A DNA stretch of 64,000 bases from Anaerolineae bacterium (lineage in GTDB: Bacteria; Chloroflexota; Anaerolineae; Aggregatilineales; Phototrophicaceae). This document shows positions 34,381 through 42,899 of the stretch, one piece after another. The DNA lies in assembly GCA_020849765.1 (NCBI GenBank), contig JADLAY010000070.1, positions 1-64,000 of the forward strand, written 5' to 3'. The position numbers were made by a program, and so were the translations under genes. Numbering within the stretch: the stretch's first letter is position 1; each line of letters begins with the position of its first letter. The notes below the pieces were generated by a model, which was not told the origin of the DNA, made no database searches, and was given only the letters and a program-made list of their open reading frames with translations.

Positions 34381-35010
34381 ATGACCAACCCCCGTTGGCT
34401 GGATTGGGCGCAGCGCTTGCAGATGATTGCCCAGGACGGCCTGAGCTACGACCCGCGCCCGTTTGACAAAGTGCGCTTCGACCAGGTGCGCGAGATCGCC
34501 GCTGAGATCATGGCCGCCTATGGCGGCGACGACTTTGAAGCGATTCGTTCGCTGCTCAACGGCGAGGTCGGCCACGCGACACCCAAGGTCGATTCGCGCG
34601 GGGTCGTCTTCCGCGGCGATGAGATTCTGCTCGTGCAGGAGAAGGCCGATAACAACCGCTGGACGCTGCCGGGCGGCTGGGTCGACATCAACGAGCCGCC
34701 AAGCCTGGCTGTCGAACGCGAGGTCTGGGAGGAAAGCGGTTACCGCGTGCGGGCGACCAAGCTGCTCGCGCTCTACGACCGCAACAAACACGATCATCCG
34801 CCGCACATCTATCACATCTATAAGGTGTTCTTTCTGTGTGAACTGTTGAGTGATGAGCGCGCCGAAGGCGATAATCTGGAGACGGCAAGCGTCGGCTTTT
34901 TCAAACGTGATGCCATTCCGGAACTCTCCATCGGGCGTGTGACACCCGCGCAGATTGAACGATTTTTCGAACACCGTTCACATCCTGAATGGCCGACGGA
35001 TTTCGATTAA
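34381..35010 (+). CDS. NUDIX hydrolase with N-terminal helical domain
   Basis: A 209-residue protein. The N-terminal 65 residues (WLDWAQRLQMIAQDGLSYDPRPFDKVRFDQVREIAAEI) match the helical NUDIX N-terminal domain, as in Bacillus YjhB-like proteins. The NUDIX box at 99-121 is complete: G, then E105, then REVWEESGY. It would hydrolyse a nucleoside diphosphate linked to another moiety; ADP-ribose or a similar sugar nucleotide is plausible, but the substrate is not determined. It lies 25 bases after the NTPase gene and is probably co-transcribed. Confidence 0.9.
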   Translation: MTNPRWLDWAQRLQMIAQDGLSYDPRPFDKVRFDQVREIAAEIMAAYGGDDFEAIRSLLNGEVGHATPKVDSRGVVFRGDEILLVQEKADNNRWTLPGGWVDINEPPSLAVEREVWEESGYRVRATKLLALYDRNKHDHPPHIYHIYKVFFLCELLSDERAEGDNLETASVGFFKRDAIPELSIGRVTPAQIERFFEHRSHPEWPTDFD

Positions 35011-35232
35011 TTGAGACTCAACATCTGCGAAAACAGTTGTAAAATCGTCCTTGTTGTTCTTTAGCAATGCACGCTCGTGCAGAAGGCGCCCCGGTCAAGA
35101 TGATGCATGTTCCTCTGTGCCATCTCGCTCCGATTTGATACCCGGATCTTTGTGCTCTCGCGCTGATTCAGGCGTATCGTCTTTCGCTTCTCACTCTTGC
35201 TGGCGCTGGTAACATTCGATATTTGAGGACAC

Positions 35233-35709
35233 ATGCATATCGATATCACAGAAGCGACCGCTGCCGAGGCGGCCATCGTCCATCATGTCATGCAGGAAGC
35301 TTTTTCGCAGTATGCCCACGATTGCATCCCTGCTTTCGCGGCGCACTTCGAAACGGTTGAGGACGTTGCCGCGGCCATGCATGAGGGCGGCGCGGTGCTG
35401 GCCTGGCTCTGGGATGATGCCGCAGGCTCGGCCCGTTATCGCTTGCTACCAGAACATTTCATCATCGAGCGCGTCTCCGTGCTGCCGGAATATCAGGGGC
35501 GCGGCATCGCCGGCGCGATGATGTCGTATCTTGAAGCCGTCGCCGTCGGCTATGGCTACGATCAGGTTGAACTTACCACTCGCCTCTCCCTGACCAAGAA
35601 CATCGCGCTCTACCAGAAACTGGGCTACGAAATCGTCGATACCGAGCCTAAGAGCGGGCGCGTATGGATGACGAAGCGGCTCGAAATGGATACACTCGTC
35701 CTGGCCTAA
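35233..35709 (+). CDS. GNAT family N-acetyltransferase
   Basis: A 158-residue protein with the GNAT fold. The acetyl-CoA pyrophosphate loop is YQGRGIAGAMM, preceded by the strand IIERVSVLPE; a C-terminal LTTRLSLTKNIALYQKLGYEIVDTE completes the family pattern. The substrate, a small molecule or a protein N-terminus, is unknown. The upstream 222 bases carry no clear promoter or other gene. Confidence 0.88.
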   Translation: MHIDITEATAAEAAIVHHVMQEAFSQYAHDCIPAFAAHFETVEDVAAAMHEGGAVLAWLWDDAAGSARYRLLPEHFIIERVSVLPEYQGRGIAGAMMSYLEAVAVGYGYDQVELTTRLSLTKNIALYQKLGYEIVDTEPKSGRVWMTKRLEMDTLVLA

Positions 35710-35751
35710 TCTGACCGCCATTTGAACGGTCGTCCCCAGGAGTGTTACTCG

Positions 35752-36516
35752 ATGCCCCGCCTTGCCCTCTGTGAAGATCTGCTGCCCGGCCAGAGCCTGC
35801 TCGAACGCTTCCAGCAGGCTGCCGATCTTGGCGCTGCCGGGATCGAGCTGGTGGCCGACGACCTCGACGCGCGCATGGAGCAGATCGTCGAGGCGATGGC
35901 GGCGACCGGCCTGGAGATCGCGACCGTCGATCACGGGCGGCGCGACGGCATCCTCGACAATGACCCGGACGTGCGCGAACGCGCGCTGGCCGAACTGCGC
36001 CAGTCAGTTTGCGATGCCGCCGACTTTGGCGCGAGCGGGGTCGTCTTCACCCCGCAGTTTGGCCCGCTTCGGCTGCCCGATCTGACGCCGTTTCTGAGCG
36101 CGGATGGGGTGGCGGCGGAACTGCTGCTCTCGCATCTGCGCACGCTCGAAGATTACGCGGCGGCGATGGGCGTCAAGTTGTTCATCCGTTCACGGCGGCG
36201 CGAGGAATGCGCCTTTCTCCATCGCCTGACTGAAGCAGCAGCCGTCGCGCGCAAGCGCAATCATCCGGCCATCCGCATCGCCGCCAGCACCTACGATCTG
36301 CTCGATGAAGGCGGTGACGTGCCCGTGGCTATTGGCGATACCGGAGACATGCTCGGCCACCTGTACGTCGCGGATAGGTTCGATCTTGCTGGTATATCTA
36401 CGGCGCTTGAGGCGACGGGCTACGACGGCTGGATCACGCTCGAACGCCGCACCCCGAACGCGGACCACGATCTGCCTGCGTGGGTTGCCAGCCTACGAGC
36501 CTCCGGCCTGATTTAG
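35752..36516 (+). CDS. Sugar phosphate isomerase/epimerase-like TIM-barrel protein
   Basis: A 254-residue protein of the xylose isomerase-like TIM-barrel superfamily (AP endonuclease family 2). Typical features are the N-terminal CEDLLPGQSLLERFQQAADLGAAGIELVADDL, the central SVCDAADFGASGVVFTP strand, and a late GHLYVADRF followed by GYDGWITLERR. Some canonical metal ligands are not obvious (LFIRSRRREE where an E might be expected), so activity is uncertain. The ATG at 35752 is chosen because CCAGGAG precedes it; an upstream TTG at 35722 has none. Confidence 0.75.
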   Translation: MPRLALCEDLLPGQSLLERFQQAADLGAAGIELVADDLDARMEQIVEAMAATGLEIATVDHGRRDGILDNDPDVRERALAELRQSVCDAADFGASGVVFTPQFGPLRLPDLTPFLSADGVAAELLLSHLRTLEDYAAAMGVKLFIRSRRREECAFLHRLTEAAAVARKRNHPAIRIAASTYDLLDEGGDVPVAIGDTGDMLGHLYVADRFDLAGISTALEATGYDGWITLERRTPNADHDLPAWVASLRASGLI

Positions 36517-36523
36517 CCTGAAG

Positions 36524-38287
36524 CTACGATTTCTTGAACTGAGTGTGCTGCCAATCGGCGAACTGCTCGCGCAAACGCAAGCGCTGGTATTTGCCCGTGC
36601 TCGTGACCGGGATCTCGGTGCCGAAGATCACCGCCTTCGGACTCTTCTCGAACGTCATCCGCGCCCGGCAGTGCTCGAGGATGTCCGCCTCGGTCATCTG
36701 CGCACCCTCGTTGAGGACGATGTAGGCACCGACCTCTTCGCCGTAGTAATCGTTCGGGAAGGCGATCGCCAGTCCGACCTTGACACCTGGCACTTCGAGC
36801 AGCACTTCCTCGATATCGAACGGGCTGAACTTGACGCCGCCGCGGTTGATCAGTTCCTTGATGCGCCCGGTGATGAAGAAGAACTTGCGCCCGCGCTCAT
36901 CCACCTCGTAGAAACCCTCGTCGCCGCTGCGAAACCAGCCGAACTTGAACGTCTCTTGATTGGCGTCCGGGCGATGGTAGTAGTAGCGCATCACGTTGTG
37001 GCCGCGGATGCAGATCTCGCCGCGTTCGCCCGGCGGGAGTTCGCGTCCTTCGCCCAGCGGATCGAAGATCGCCATCTCGTTCGGTTCGATCGGGCAGCCG
37101 ATGCTGGGATAGCCGTAGTCGAGCAGCCAGTGCCGGTGCTCCTCCCACGACAGATCGATGGGCAGGAAGCAACTATAGCAGGTCGTTTCGCTCAGGCCGT
37201 AGCCATGCAGCACCGGGATGTCGAAGCGCTCCTCGAACGCCTTGACCAACGACATCGCCAGCGTGCCGGCGCCACAAACGAAATGGCGGAAGTGGCGCAG
37301 CTGCTGCTTCCCGATGCCCTCGCCCCAGATCGATTCATTCTGCGCGGCCTGCGCATCGGCGTAATCGAGGCAGAACTGGAGCAGCGTCGGCACCACGCTG
37401 ACGACGTGCACCTGCTCGTCGGCGATGCGCTTCCAGAAGGTCGACGATGAATAGGCTCGGTTGAGCACCGTGGAAGCACCGACGAACAGCGGCGTGATGA
37501 TGGTGACGACGATGCCATTGACGTGATGGATCGGCAGCACGCACATCATGCGCTGGTTGCCGGTGATCGCCTGCCACTGCGAGATGCCCTGCGCATCGAC
37601 CAGCAGGTTGTACTGCGTCAGCACGACACCCTTGGGTGCGCCGGTCGTGCCGCTCGTGTAGACGAGCAGGGCTTCGTCGTCCAGGGTGGGGCGTTCGTCC
37701 GTGCTGATGAACGTGTTCGGGCGTGAGGCCGTCTCCGCCGCGAAGTCGGGGTACTTGCCCGTGCCATCGCCGCCCATGACGACGATCTGGCGGATGTTGG
37801 GCGCACCCAGCTCTTCGTCCTGGCTGGTGATGATCCGCTCGGCGCGCTCCAGGTATTCAGCGCGGGCGAAACAGACAACGGCTTCACTGTTGCGGAGGAT
37901 GTAGGCGATGCGCCGGTCGTCCTCGGCGACGTTCTGCGGCGCGACCGCCGCGCCGATCAACCAGCAGGCGAAATAGAGGATGACGGTTTCCGCGTGATTG
38001 TAGGCGATGGTCGCGACACGGTCGCCGCGGCGCACGCCCAGATCATCATAGAGATAACCGGCGACCTGATGCACGCGTGCGTTGAAATCGGCGTAGGTAT
38101 ATTCTTCCCGCGCGCCATCGGCATCGTAATGCACCAGGAACACCTTCTCTGGCGTCGCCGTGGCATGGAGCGAGAGCAAATGGCGCAGGTTGCGAAACGG
38201 AACGCGGTGTGCTTCTGGCGGAATATGGTTTACGGTGCGCGCCGCGTGAATATTGTTGAGCGTTTGCGCATCGACAGATTGTGTCAT
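36524..38287 (-). CDS. AMP-binding acyl-CoA synthetase/ligase
   Basis: A 587-residue ANL-superfamily enzyme. The P-loop-like A3 motif is LVYTSGTTGAPKGV (about 205-220), A5 is GYGLSETTCYS, A7 is WFRSGDEG, A8 is TGRIKELINRGGVKFSPFDIEE, and the catalytic lysine is in TSTGKYQRLRL near the C-terminus. Such enzymes activate a carboxylic acid with ATP and pass it to CoA. The acid (fatty or aromatic) is not determined; CaiC-like and long-chain acyl ligases are possible. It follows an unknown gene (38313-38852) by 25 bases on the same strand. Confidence 0.92.
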   Translation of the reverse strand: MTQSVDAQTLNNIHAARTVNHIPPEAHRVPFRNLRHLLSLHATATPEKVFLVHYDADGAREEYTYADFNARVHQVAGYLYDDLGVRRGDRVATIAYNHAETVILYFACWLIGAAVAPQNVAEDDRRIAYILRNSEAVVCFARAEYLERAERIITSQDEELGAPNIRQIVVMGGDGTGKYPDFAAETASRPNTFISTDERPTLDDEALLVYTSGTTGAPKGVVLTQYNLLVDAQGISQWQAITGNQRMMCVLPIHHVNGIVVTIITPLFVGASTVLNRAYSSSTFWKRIADEQVHVVSVVPTLLQFCLDYADAQAAQNESIWGEGIGKQQLRHFRHFVCGAGTLAMSLVKAFEERFDIPVLHGYGLSETTCYSCFLPIDLSWEEHRHWLLDYGYPSIGCPIEPNEMAIFDPLGEGRELPPGERGEICIRGHNVMRYYYHRPDANQETFKFGWFRSGDEGFYEVDERGRKFFFITGRIKELINRGGVKFSPFDIEEVLLEVPGVKVGLAIAFPNDYYGEEVGAYIVLNEGAQMTEADILEHCRARMTFEKSPKAVIFGTEIPVTSTGKYQRLRLREQFADWQHTQFKKS

Positions 38288-38312
38288 AACCGTAATTCTG
38301 GTGTGCTAAAGG

Positions 38313-38852
38313 CTAATTTCGTTTGAAACCAAATTTCACGAATGGGTCGGTCGTTTCCTGATTCTTGCCGCTTTGCAGGACGTAAATGCGCGTGTCGATG
38401 CTCTTGAGCTTATCGATCCGCTCCTTTTCGGACAGAGGCTGCCAGCGCGAAAAGATGGCGACAAAGGTGCCGTCCTTGTTGGGGATGACGTCGCGCGCAT
38501 TGATGTCGCCATAGGAGAGCATGCGGATCACTTCATCGAGCGGAATCTTCTCGAATTCCAGTTCCGGTAACCGGCCTGTACCACCCTGGTTGGGCTGACC
38601 GGGCCGCGCTGGCAGTGTTTCGGTACCGCCCGATTCACTGGAGGTTTCGCTGGGCATCCCTTTCAGGATGTTCGCCAGTTCGACTGCCGATTTATAATAG
38701 CCCTCGGCCAAGCCGCGCAGATACTCAGCTTCGGCGTCGCCCGCCGGTTTTCGTTTGGCCTCGGAGGCATGATCGCGCGCTTTGAGGGTCAGGCGGTTCG
38801 CCAGGGAGCGCAGCCGCGACAATTGATCCTTATTGAGGGAGTTTGTGTCCAT
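38313..38852 (-). CDS. Hypothetical protein, helical N-terminus
   Basis: A 179-residue soluble protein that I do not recognise. Residues 1-65 are predicted to be a pair of amphipathic helices (LSRLRSLANRLTLKARDHASEA and EAEYLRGLAEGYYKSAVELANIL). A Ser/Gly/Pro-rich linker follows (about 67-95). The C-terminal part (96-178) has EFEKIPLDEVIRMLSYGDINARDV and a beta-like end. It sits immediately upstream of the acyl-CoA synthetase gene, so it may be co-expressed. Confidence 0.65.
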   Translation of the reverse strand: MDTNSLNKDQLSRLRSLANRLTLKARDHASEAKRKPAGDAEAEYLRGLAEGYYKSAVELANILKGMPSETSSESGGTETLPARPGQPNQGGTGRLPELEFEKIPLDEVIRMLSYGDINARDVIPNKDGTFVAIFSRWQPLSEKERIDKLKSIDTRIYVLQSGKNQETTDPFVKFGFKRN

Positions 38853-39000
38853 CGCCTGGTTCTCGTAACCTTGAATGTAGTCATATTATTGACCCAGTTT
38901 GATATTCTGTGCAAACAAGTTGGCGGCGCGACTGAGAAATGAGTACCAGCGAGCTAAGCGCCGTCCAACCGAAAGCGACCTGGAACGAAAGACGGATTCC

Positions 39001-40251
39001 ATGCAAGAAAACATCACTCTCTTGACGGGCAAGCGCATCCTCCTGGGCGTGACGGGCAGCATCGCCTGCTACAAAGCCGTCGATCTCGCCAGCAAGCTGA
39101 CCCAGGCGGGCGCGCAGGTGGACGTCATCATGACGCGTGCGGCGCAGCAGTTCGTCACGCCGCTGACGTTTCAGGCGGTCACCGGGCGCGCGGTCTACAC
39201 GGATATGTGGCAAACGGACGCTGCCGGAAGCCTGCCGACGCACATCGCGCACGTCGGGCTGGCCGAAGGCGCCGATCTGCTGGCCGTCATCCCGGCGACG
39301 GCGGATACATTGGCTCGCCTGGCGCACGGCTTGGCCAACGATCTGCTCGCGGTGACGGCGCTCGCGGTGCGTTGTCCCTTGCTCGTCGCTCCGGCCATGG
39401 ATGGCACCATGTACAGCCATCCCGCGGTGCAGGCCAATCTAGCTACGCTGCGTTCGCGCGGCGCCTGGATCGTCGAGCCGGAAGAGGGGCGCTTTGCCTC
39501 CGGTCTCACTGGCAGGGGGCGTCTGCCGGAGACGCCGACGCTGATGGGGGCCATTCGACAGGCATTGGGGGCGCAGGGGGTGCTTGCCGGTCGGCGCATG
39601 GTGGTCACAGCGGGCGGCACGCGTGAGCCGCTCGACCCGGTGCGCTACCTGACCAATCGATCCAGCGGCAAGCAGGGCTATGCCGTAGCGCAGGCCGCGC
39701 TCGATGCCGGGGCCGCCGTCACACTGATCACCTCGGCGCGCGGGCTGCCTGCGCCGGTTGGCGCCGAGATCGTGGACGTCGAAACGGCGGCGGAGATGCA
39801 CGACGCGGTGCTCGAACAGGTCGATCGTGCCGATGCGTTGGTGATGGTGGCGGCGATTGCCGACTTTCGACCGCGTACGAAAGCGGCGAACAAGATCAAG
39901 AAGAGCGAACTGGATCAGAATGCGCCGACGATCGAACTTGAGCGAACGGCGGACATCCTGGCGGCGGTCAAAGATCAGCGCGCGCGGACGGGCTATCCGT
40001 TGGTCGCGGTCGGCTTCGCCGCCGAAAGCCAGGAACTGCTCAGCTATGCGCGCGACAAGATCGCCCGCAAAGGCGTCGATCTGCTGGTTGCTAACGACAT
40101 CAGCGCGACGGACGCCGGGTTCGACGTCGACACCAACCGCGTCATCCTGCTGCGCGCGGATGGGACGCAGGAAACACTGCCGTTGACGAGCAAGGCGCTC
40201 GTCGGCGAGGCGATTGTGGAGCGTGTGGCTGGGCTGCTGGATTCGCGCTAG
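39001..40251 (+). CDS. coaBC: Phosphopantothenoylcysteine decarboxylase/phosphopantothenate-cysteine ligase
   Basis: A 416-residue bifunctional enzyme of CoA synthesis. The CoaC flavoprotein half covers about 1-185: GVTGSIACYKAVDLAS, the active-site histidine His84 in HIAHVGLAEGAD, then PATADT (99-104) and PAMDGTMY (131-138). The CoaB half begins about 190 (VVTAGGTREPLDPVRYLTNRSSGKQGYA), with ADFRP and NKIKK. In both CoaC motifs Asp stands where Asn is usual (PASANT, PxMNxxMW), and the usual ACG loop reads FASGLTGRGRL, with Ser for Cys. The frame is open upstream, but the conserved start is at 39001. The 3' end overlaps the convergent gene by four bases. Confidence 0.93.
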   Translation: MQENITLLTGKRILLGVTGSIACYKAVDLASKLTQAGAQVDVIMTRAAQQFVTPLTFQAVTGRAVYTDMWQTDAAGSLPTHIAHVGLAEGADLLAVIPATADTLARLAHGLANDLLAVTALAVRCPLLVAPAMDGTMYSHPAVQANLATLRSRGAWIVEPEEGRFASGLTGRGRLPETPTLMGAIRQALGAQGVLAGRRMVVTAGGTREPLDPVRYLTNRSSGKQGYAVAQAALDAGAAVTLITSARGLPAPVGAEIVDVETAAEMHDAVLEQVDRADALVMVAAIADFRPRTKAANKIKKSELDQNAPTIELERTADILAAVKDQRARTGYPLVAVGFAAESQELLSYARDKIARKGVDLLVANDISATDAGFDVDTNRVILLRADGTQETLPLTSKALVGEAIVERVAGLLDSR

Positions 40252-40874
40252 CTCGACATCTCCAGCAGATGGTTGGCGTCCATCCAGTCGGCGATCCGTT
40301 CGCAGGCGGCGTCAAATTGGCCGTCGGTGACGTCGATCTCCATCCACGGCAGCATCGAGTCTTGCACGACGCGGCGGAAATCGGCCTGCTCGTTGATGAA
40401 GATGTCGAGATTGTCGTACTGCGAGGGATTGCCGGAGACTTTCAGGCGCTCCTCACGCGCGGCGTAGAATGACTCCGGCGCGCGTGTGCATAGAATGACA
40501 CAGAAGTTGAGCGGTTTGAGCCGCTGCTCCAGCCAGCGAAAGCGATACTCGCGTCCTTCGTGGGCCTGATAGACCTGGGTCGAGATGTGGAAGCGGTCGA
40601 TGATCCACGAATAGTAGCGCTGGAGTTCGAACAGCCGCGCCCACGTCTGGTACGTCTCCATCGCCAGCCACTCTTCTTCCGCCTCGAAGTTGATCGGCCC
40701 GCGTCCCCATGGCTGGTTGGAGAAGGTACACCACTCGCCGGAGATTAAGGGCGAATGATATTGATACTTGCGCGGGCCGACGATGCGCGGGTGCTCGTTG
40801 AGGGCGAAGGCCAGGTCGGTCTTGTGCGTCAGGCGCGTGCCCTCAAGGATAATCTTCGGGGTCAGTTTGCTCAT
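40248..40874 (-). CDS. P-loop kinase-like protein with degenerate Walker A
   Basis: A 208-residue protein of nucleoside-kinase-like outline. Its N-terminal strand and loop read KIILEGTRLTHKTDLAFAL (residues 7-25): the pattern is GxxxxxKT with His before Lys where GKT is expected. The remainder shows a helical EEEWLAMETYQTWARLFELQRYYSWIIDRFHIST region, like the lid or substrate helices of small kinases, and CVILCTRAPESFYAAREERL, similar to a late strand plus LID. Nucleotide binding may be weakened or altered. It begins three bases after the VWA-protein stop, so the two are co-transcribed. I do not assign a substrate. Confidence 0.6.
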   Translation of the reverse strand: MSKLTPKIILEGTRLTHKTDLAFALNEHPRIVGPRKYQYHSPLISGEWCTFSNQPWGRGPINFEAEEEWLAMETYQTWARLFELQRYYSWIIDRFHISTQVYQAHEGREYRFRWLEQRLKPLNFCVILCTRAPESFYAAREERLKVSGNPSQYDNLDIFINEQADFRRVVQDSMLPWMEIDVTDGQFDAACERIADWMDANHLLEMSS

Positions 40875-40877
40875 GCA

Positions 40878-42260
40878 TTATCCATCTGCCAGGATCTTAT
40901 CCACGGCTGCGGCCAGTTCACGTAGGTTGCTCACCCGGAAGACACCGTCGGAGAGCGGGGCGTATTCGAGCATGTCGCTGTCACCGGTGCCCCACTGGCT
41001 CGGATGCTCCGGGTTGAACCAGAGCAGACGGCGGCTTTTGCGCTGCATCTCCTGAATGATGTCGCAGCGCGGGTTGTTGTAGTTATTGCGCCCGTCGCCC
41101 AGGATGATCACGGTCGTCTTGCTTGTCACCGTGCTCATGTGATCGCGGCGGAAGGTCGCCAGGCTGTTGCCGAGGTCGGTGTTGTAGTAACCCGGTCGAT
41201 TGGCGCTCAACACGCGTGAGACCGCTTCCTGCGGCTCGTTCTCCTCGAAATCCATGCTGATGTCGACGATATCGCTGATGAAGATGAAGCTGTTCGTCCG
41301 CGCGACCTGATCCTGCAGCTCATAGATCAATGTCAGCAAGAACTCGGCGCAGTAACGCATCGACGTGCTCACGTCGCAAATCACGACCAGACACGGTTTC
41401 ACGTGGCGCGTCTTGTAGCGCAGTTCGAGCGGGACACTGTCGTAGCGCATGTTTGCGCGCATCATCTTGCGCGGGTCGAGCGTGCCGCTGTGCGAGCGGC
41501 GCTGGCGCAGTGAGGCGCGACTGCGCAGCCGTGCCGCCAGGCGGCGGATTTCGTCGCGGATATGCTCGACGTCTGCGTCGTCCAGCCGCGTGAAAGGCAC
41601 GTCGAGCAAATCTGGCTTCGGGTCAGGTTCGCGCTGAGCCATCTGTTCGGCCAGCGTTGCGCCCACGTACTGCGAGATCTGCTCCGCCAGCCCTTCGGCG
41701 TTCTGCTGCATCATCTGGCGCAGTTCTTCACGCGCCTCGCCGTCCATGCCCATCTGTTCCAGCATCTGCATGATCTGGTCGATCAACTCCTGGAGTTGGT
41801 GCATGTTGAGCTGGCGGTTCATGCGCCGTTCCATCCAGTTGCGCATGTTCATGTCACTGGCCTGATTCAGCCCGGACTGCTGCGCTGCCTGATCGAGCTG
41901 CTCCTGGCTGAAGCCCTGGCCCTGCATCATCTGCTGGAGCAGGTCGCGCAGGGCGTCCAGGTTGCCCATCAGTGATTGCAGCGCCTGGCGCAGCATGTCC
42001 TGCTCTTCCGGCGAGAGGTTGTCCGGGATGTTCTGCATCGGTGGCTGGCCACTGCCGAAGAACAGTGGGAAGAAATACTCGAAGGTGTCCTGGTCTTTCG
42101 CCTCTTTGACCAGCGTCGTCTTCATGGTCGCGCGGAACAGATCGCGTTCCGTGGTGCCGATGGCGTCGACGCCTTTCATCGCGTCCACGCTCTCCGCCAG
42201 CGAAATCCGCACGCCCGCCGCTCGCAGTGCACGAATGAATTGCACCATTCGACTATCCAT
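40878..42260 (-). CDS. CoxE-like VWA-domain protein
   Basis: A 460-residue protein. The N-terminal 75 residues match the CoxE-type start (VQFIRALRAAGVRISLAESVDAM and LFRATMKTTLVKEAKDQDTFEYFFPLFF). Residues about 85-215 are Gln/Met-rich helices. The C-terminal VWA domain begins near 285 and has a complete MIDAS: Asp296-x-Ser298-x-Ser300 in VICDVSTSM, and a later DLGNSL loop and VIILGDGRN. CoxE-like proteins usually act with a MoxR-type AAA ATPase, absent here; the adjacent gene is a degenerate P-loop protein instead. A metal-dependent assembly or chaperone role is inferred. Confidence 0.87.
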   Translation of the reverse strand: MDSRMVQFIRALRAAGVRISLAESVDAMKGVDAIGTTERDLFRATMKTTLVKEAKDQDTFEYFFPLFFGSGQPPMQNIPDNLSPEEQDMLRQALQSLMGNLDALRDLLQQMMQGQGFSQEQLDQAAQQSGLNQASDMNMRNWMERRMNRQLNMHQLQELIDQIMQMLEQMGMDGEAREELRQMMQQNAEGLAEQISQYVGATLAEQMAQREPDPKPDLLDVPFTRLDDADVEHIRDEIRRLAARLRSRASLRQRRSHSGTLDPRKMMRANMRYDSVPLELRYKTRHVKPCLVVICDVSTSMRYCAEFLLTLIYELQDQVARTNSFIFISDIVDISMDFEENEPQEAVSRVLSANRPGYYNTDLGNSLATFRRDHMSTVTSKTTVIILGDGRNNYNNPRCDIIQEMQRKSRRLLWFNPEHPSQWGTGDSDMLEYAPLSDGVFRVSNLRELAAAVDKILADG

Positions 42261-42379
42261 CGCTCATTCCTCGCTTTGTCGTCTATGGACGACCTCGGCG
42301 ACTCTCAGCCGCCGCGTGCGTTTGCAGAGGCGTGCCCCTGCGCTCATTATATGCCGCAAGAGGGCAATTAGCCTCGTTT

Positions 42380-42838
42380 CTAGGGTTCGGTTTCCGAAAG
42401 CGCCTCCACACTGATCTTGAAGCGTTCGAGTGCCGCCGCGATATCGCCCTCAAGCTGCTGCTCCAACGCCGGGCGATGCGTCATGCTGCCGAGCAGCGCG
42501 CCGGGCAGTGAATAATCCGCCGTCACCGTCAGATGCGTGACGTTGCCCTCGGCTTCGAACGCCAGCTCGATCAGCGCCTGGATGCCCGCGGTTGCACGGA
42601 TGAGCAGGTAATGTGGCGGCTGGTACTGATAGACCTCCGCTTCGCCCTTGATACCGATGCCCATCAATTGGTAGGTGTAGTGGATGTGTGGGCGCTCGTC
42701 TTCCGCCGTCGCTGCGACAATCTCACATTGTTCAAGCTGCGGCCACCATGCGTACAGTTCATGCAGATGGCGGCTGGCATGCTGGAACAGGATCGTCGAG
42801 TTGGCCTGGATCGGAAGATACTGGATGAGACGCGGCAC
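42380..42838 (-). CDS. SRPBCC-fold (START-like) protein
   Basis: A 152-residue protein with the length and strand pattern of the polyketide cyclase/START-like fold: a start QYLPIQANSTILFQHASRHLHELYAWWPQLEQCEIV, a middle HIHYTYQLMGIGIKGEAEVYQYQPPHYLLIRATAGIQA and a final long helix (LEGDIAAALERFKISVEAL). Members bind small hydrophobic ligands. There is no function-specific residue to name. A hairpin separates it from the FtsH-like genes. Confidence 0.7.
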   Translation of the reverse strand: MPRLIQYLPIQANSTILFQHASRHLHELYAWWPQLEQCEIVAATAEDERPHIHYTYQLMGIGIKGEAEVYQYQPPHYLLIRATAGIQALIELAFEAEGNVTHLTVTADYSLPGALLGSMTHRPALEQQLEGDIAAALERFKISVEALSETEP

Positions 42839-42864
42839 AGCCTGTCTACCTTCGCAAGCACACA

Positions 42865-42888
42865 GAGGCGGGTGTTATAACCCGCCTC
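42865..42888 (-). terminator. Hairpin downstream of the FtsH-like genes
   Basis: A perfect nine-base-pair stem (GAGGCGGGT at 42865-42873, ACCCGCCTC at 42880-42888) with a six-base loop lies just past the stop of the second FtsH-like gene. It has no long T run on the minus strand, so termination is likely but unproven. Confidence 0.55.
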
Positions 42889-42899
42889 CACGCTGCTCG

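Noticed and set aside
35011..35232. Search for a promoter or small gene before the GNAT gene
   Set aside because: TAAAAT at 35040 has no -35 at acceptable spacing, and no frame is convincing.
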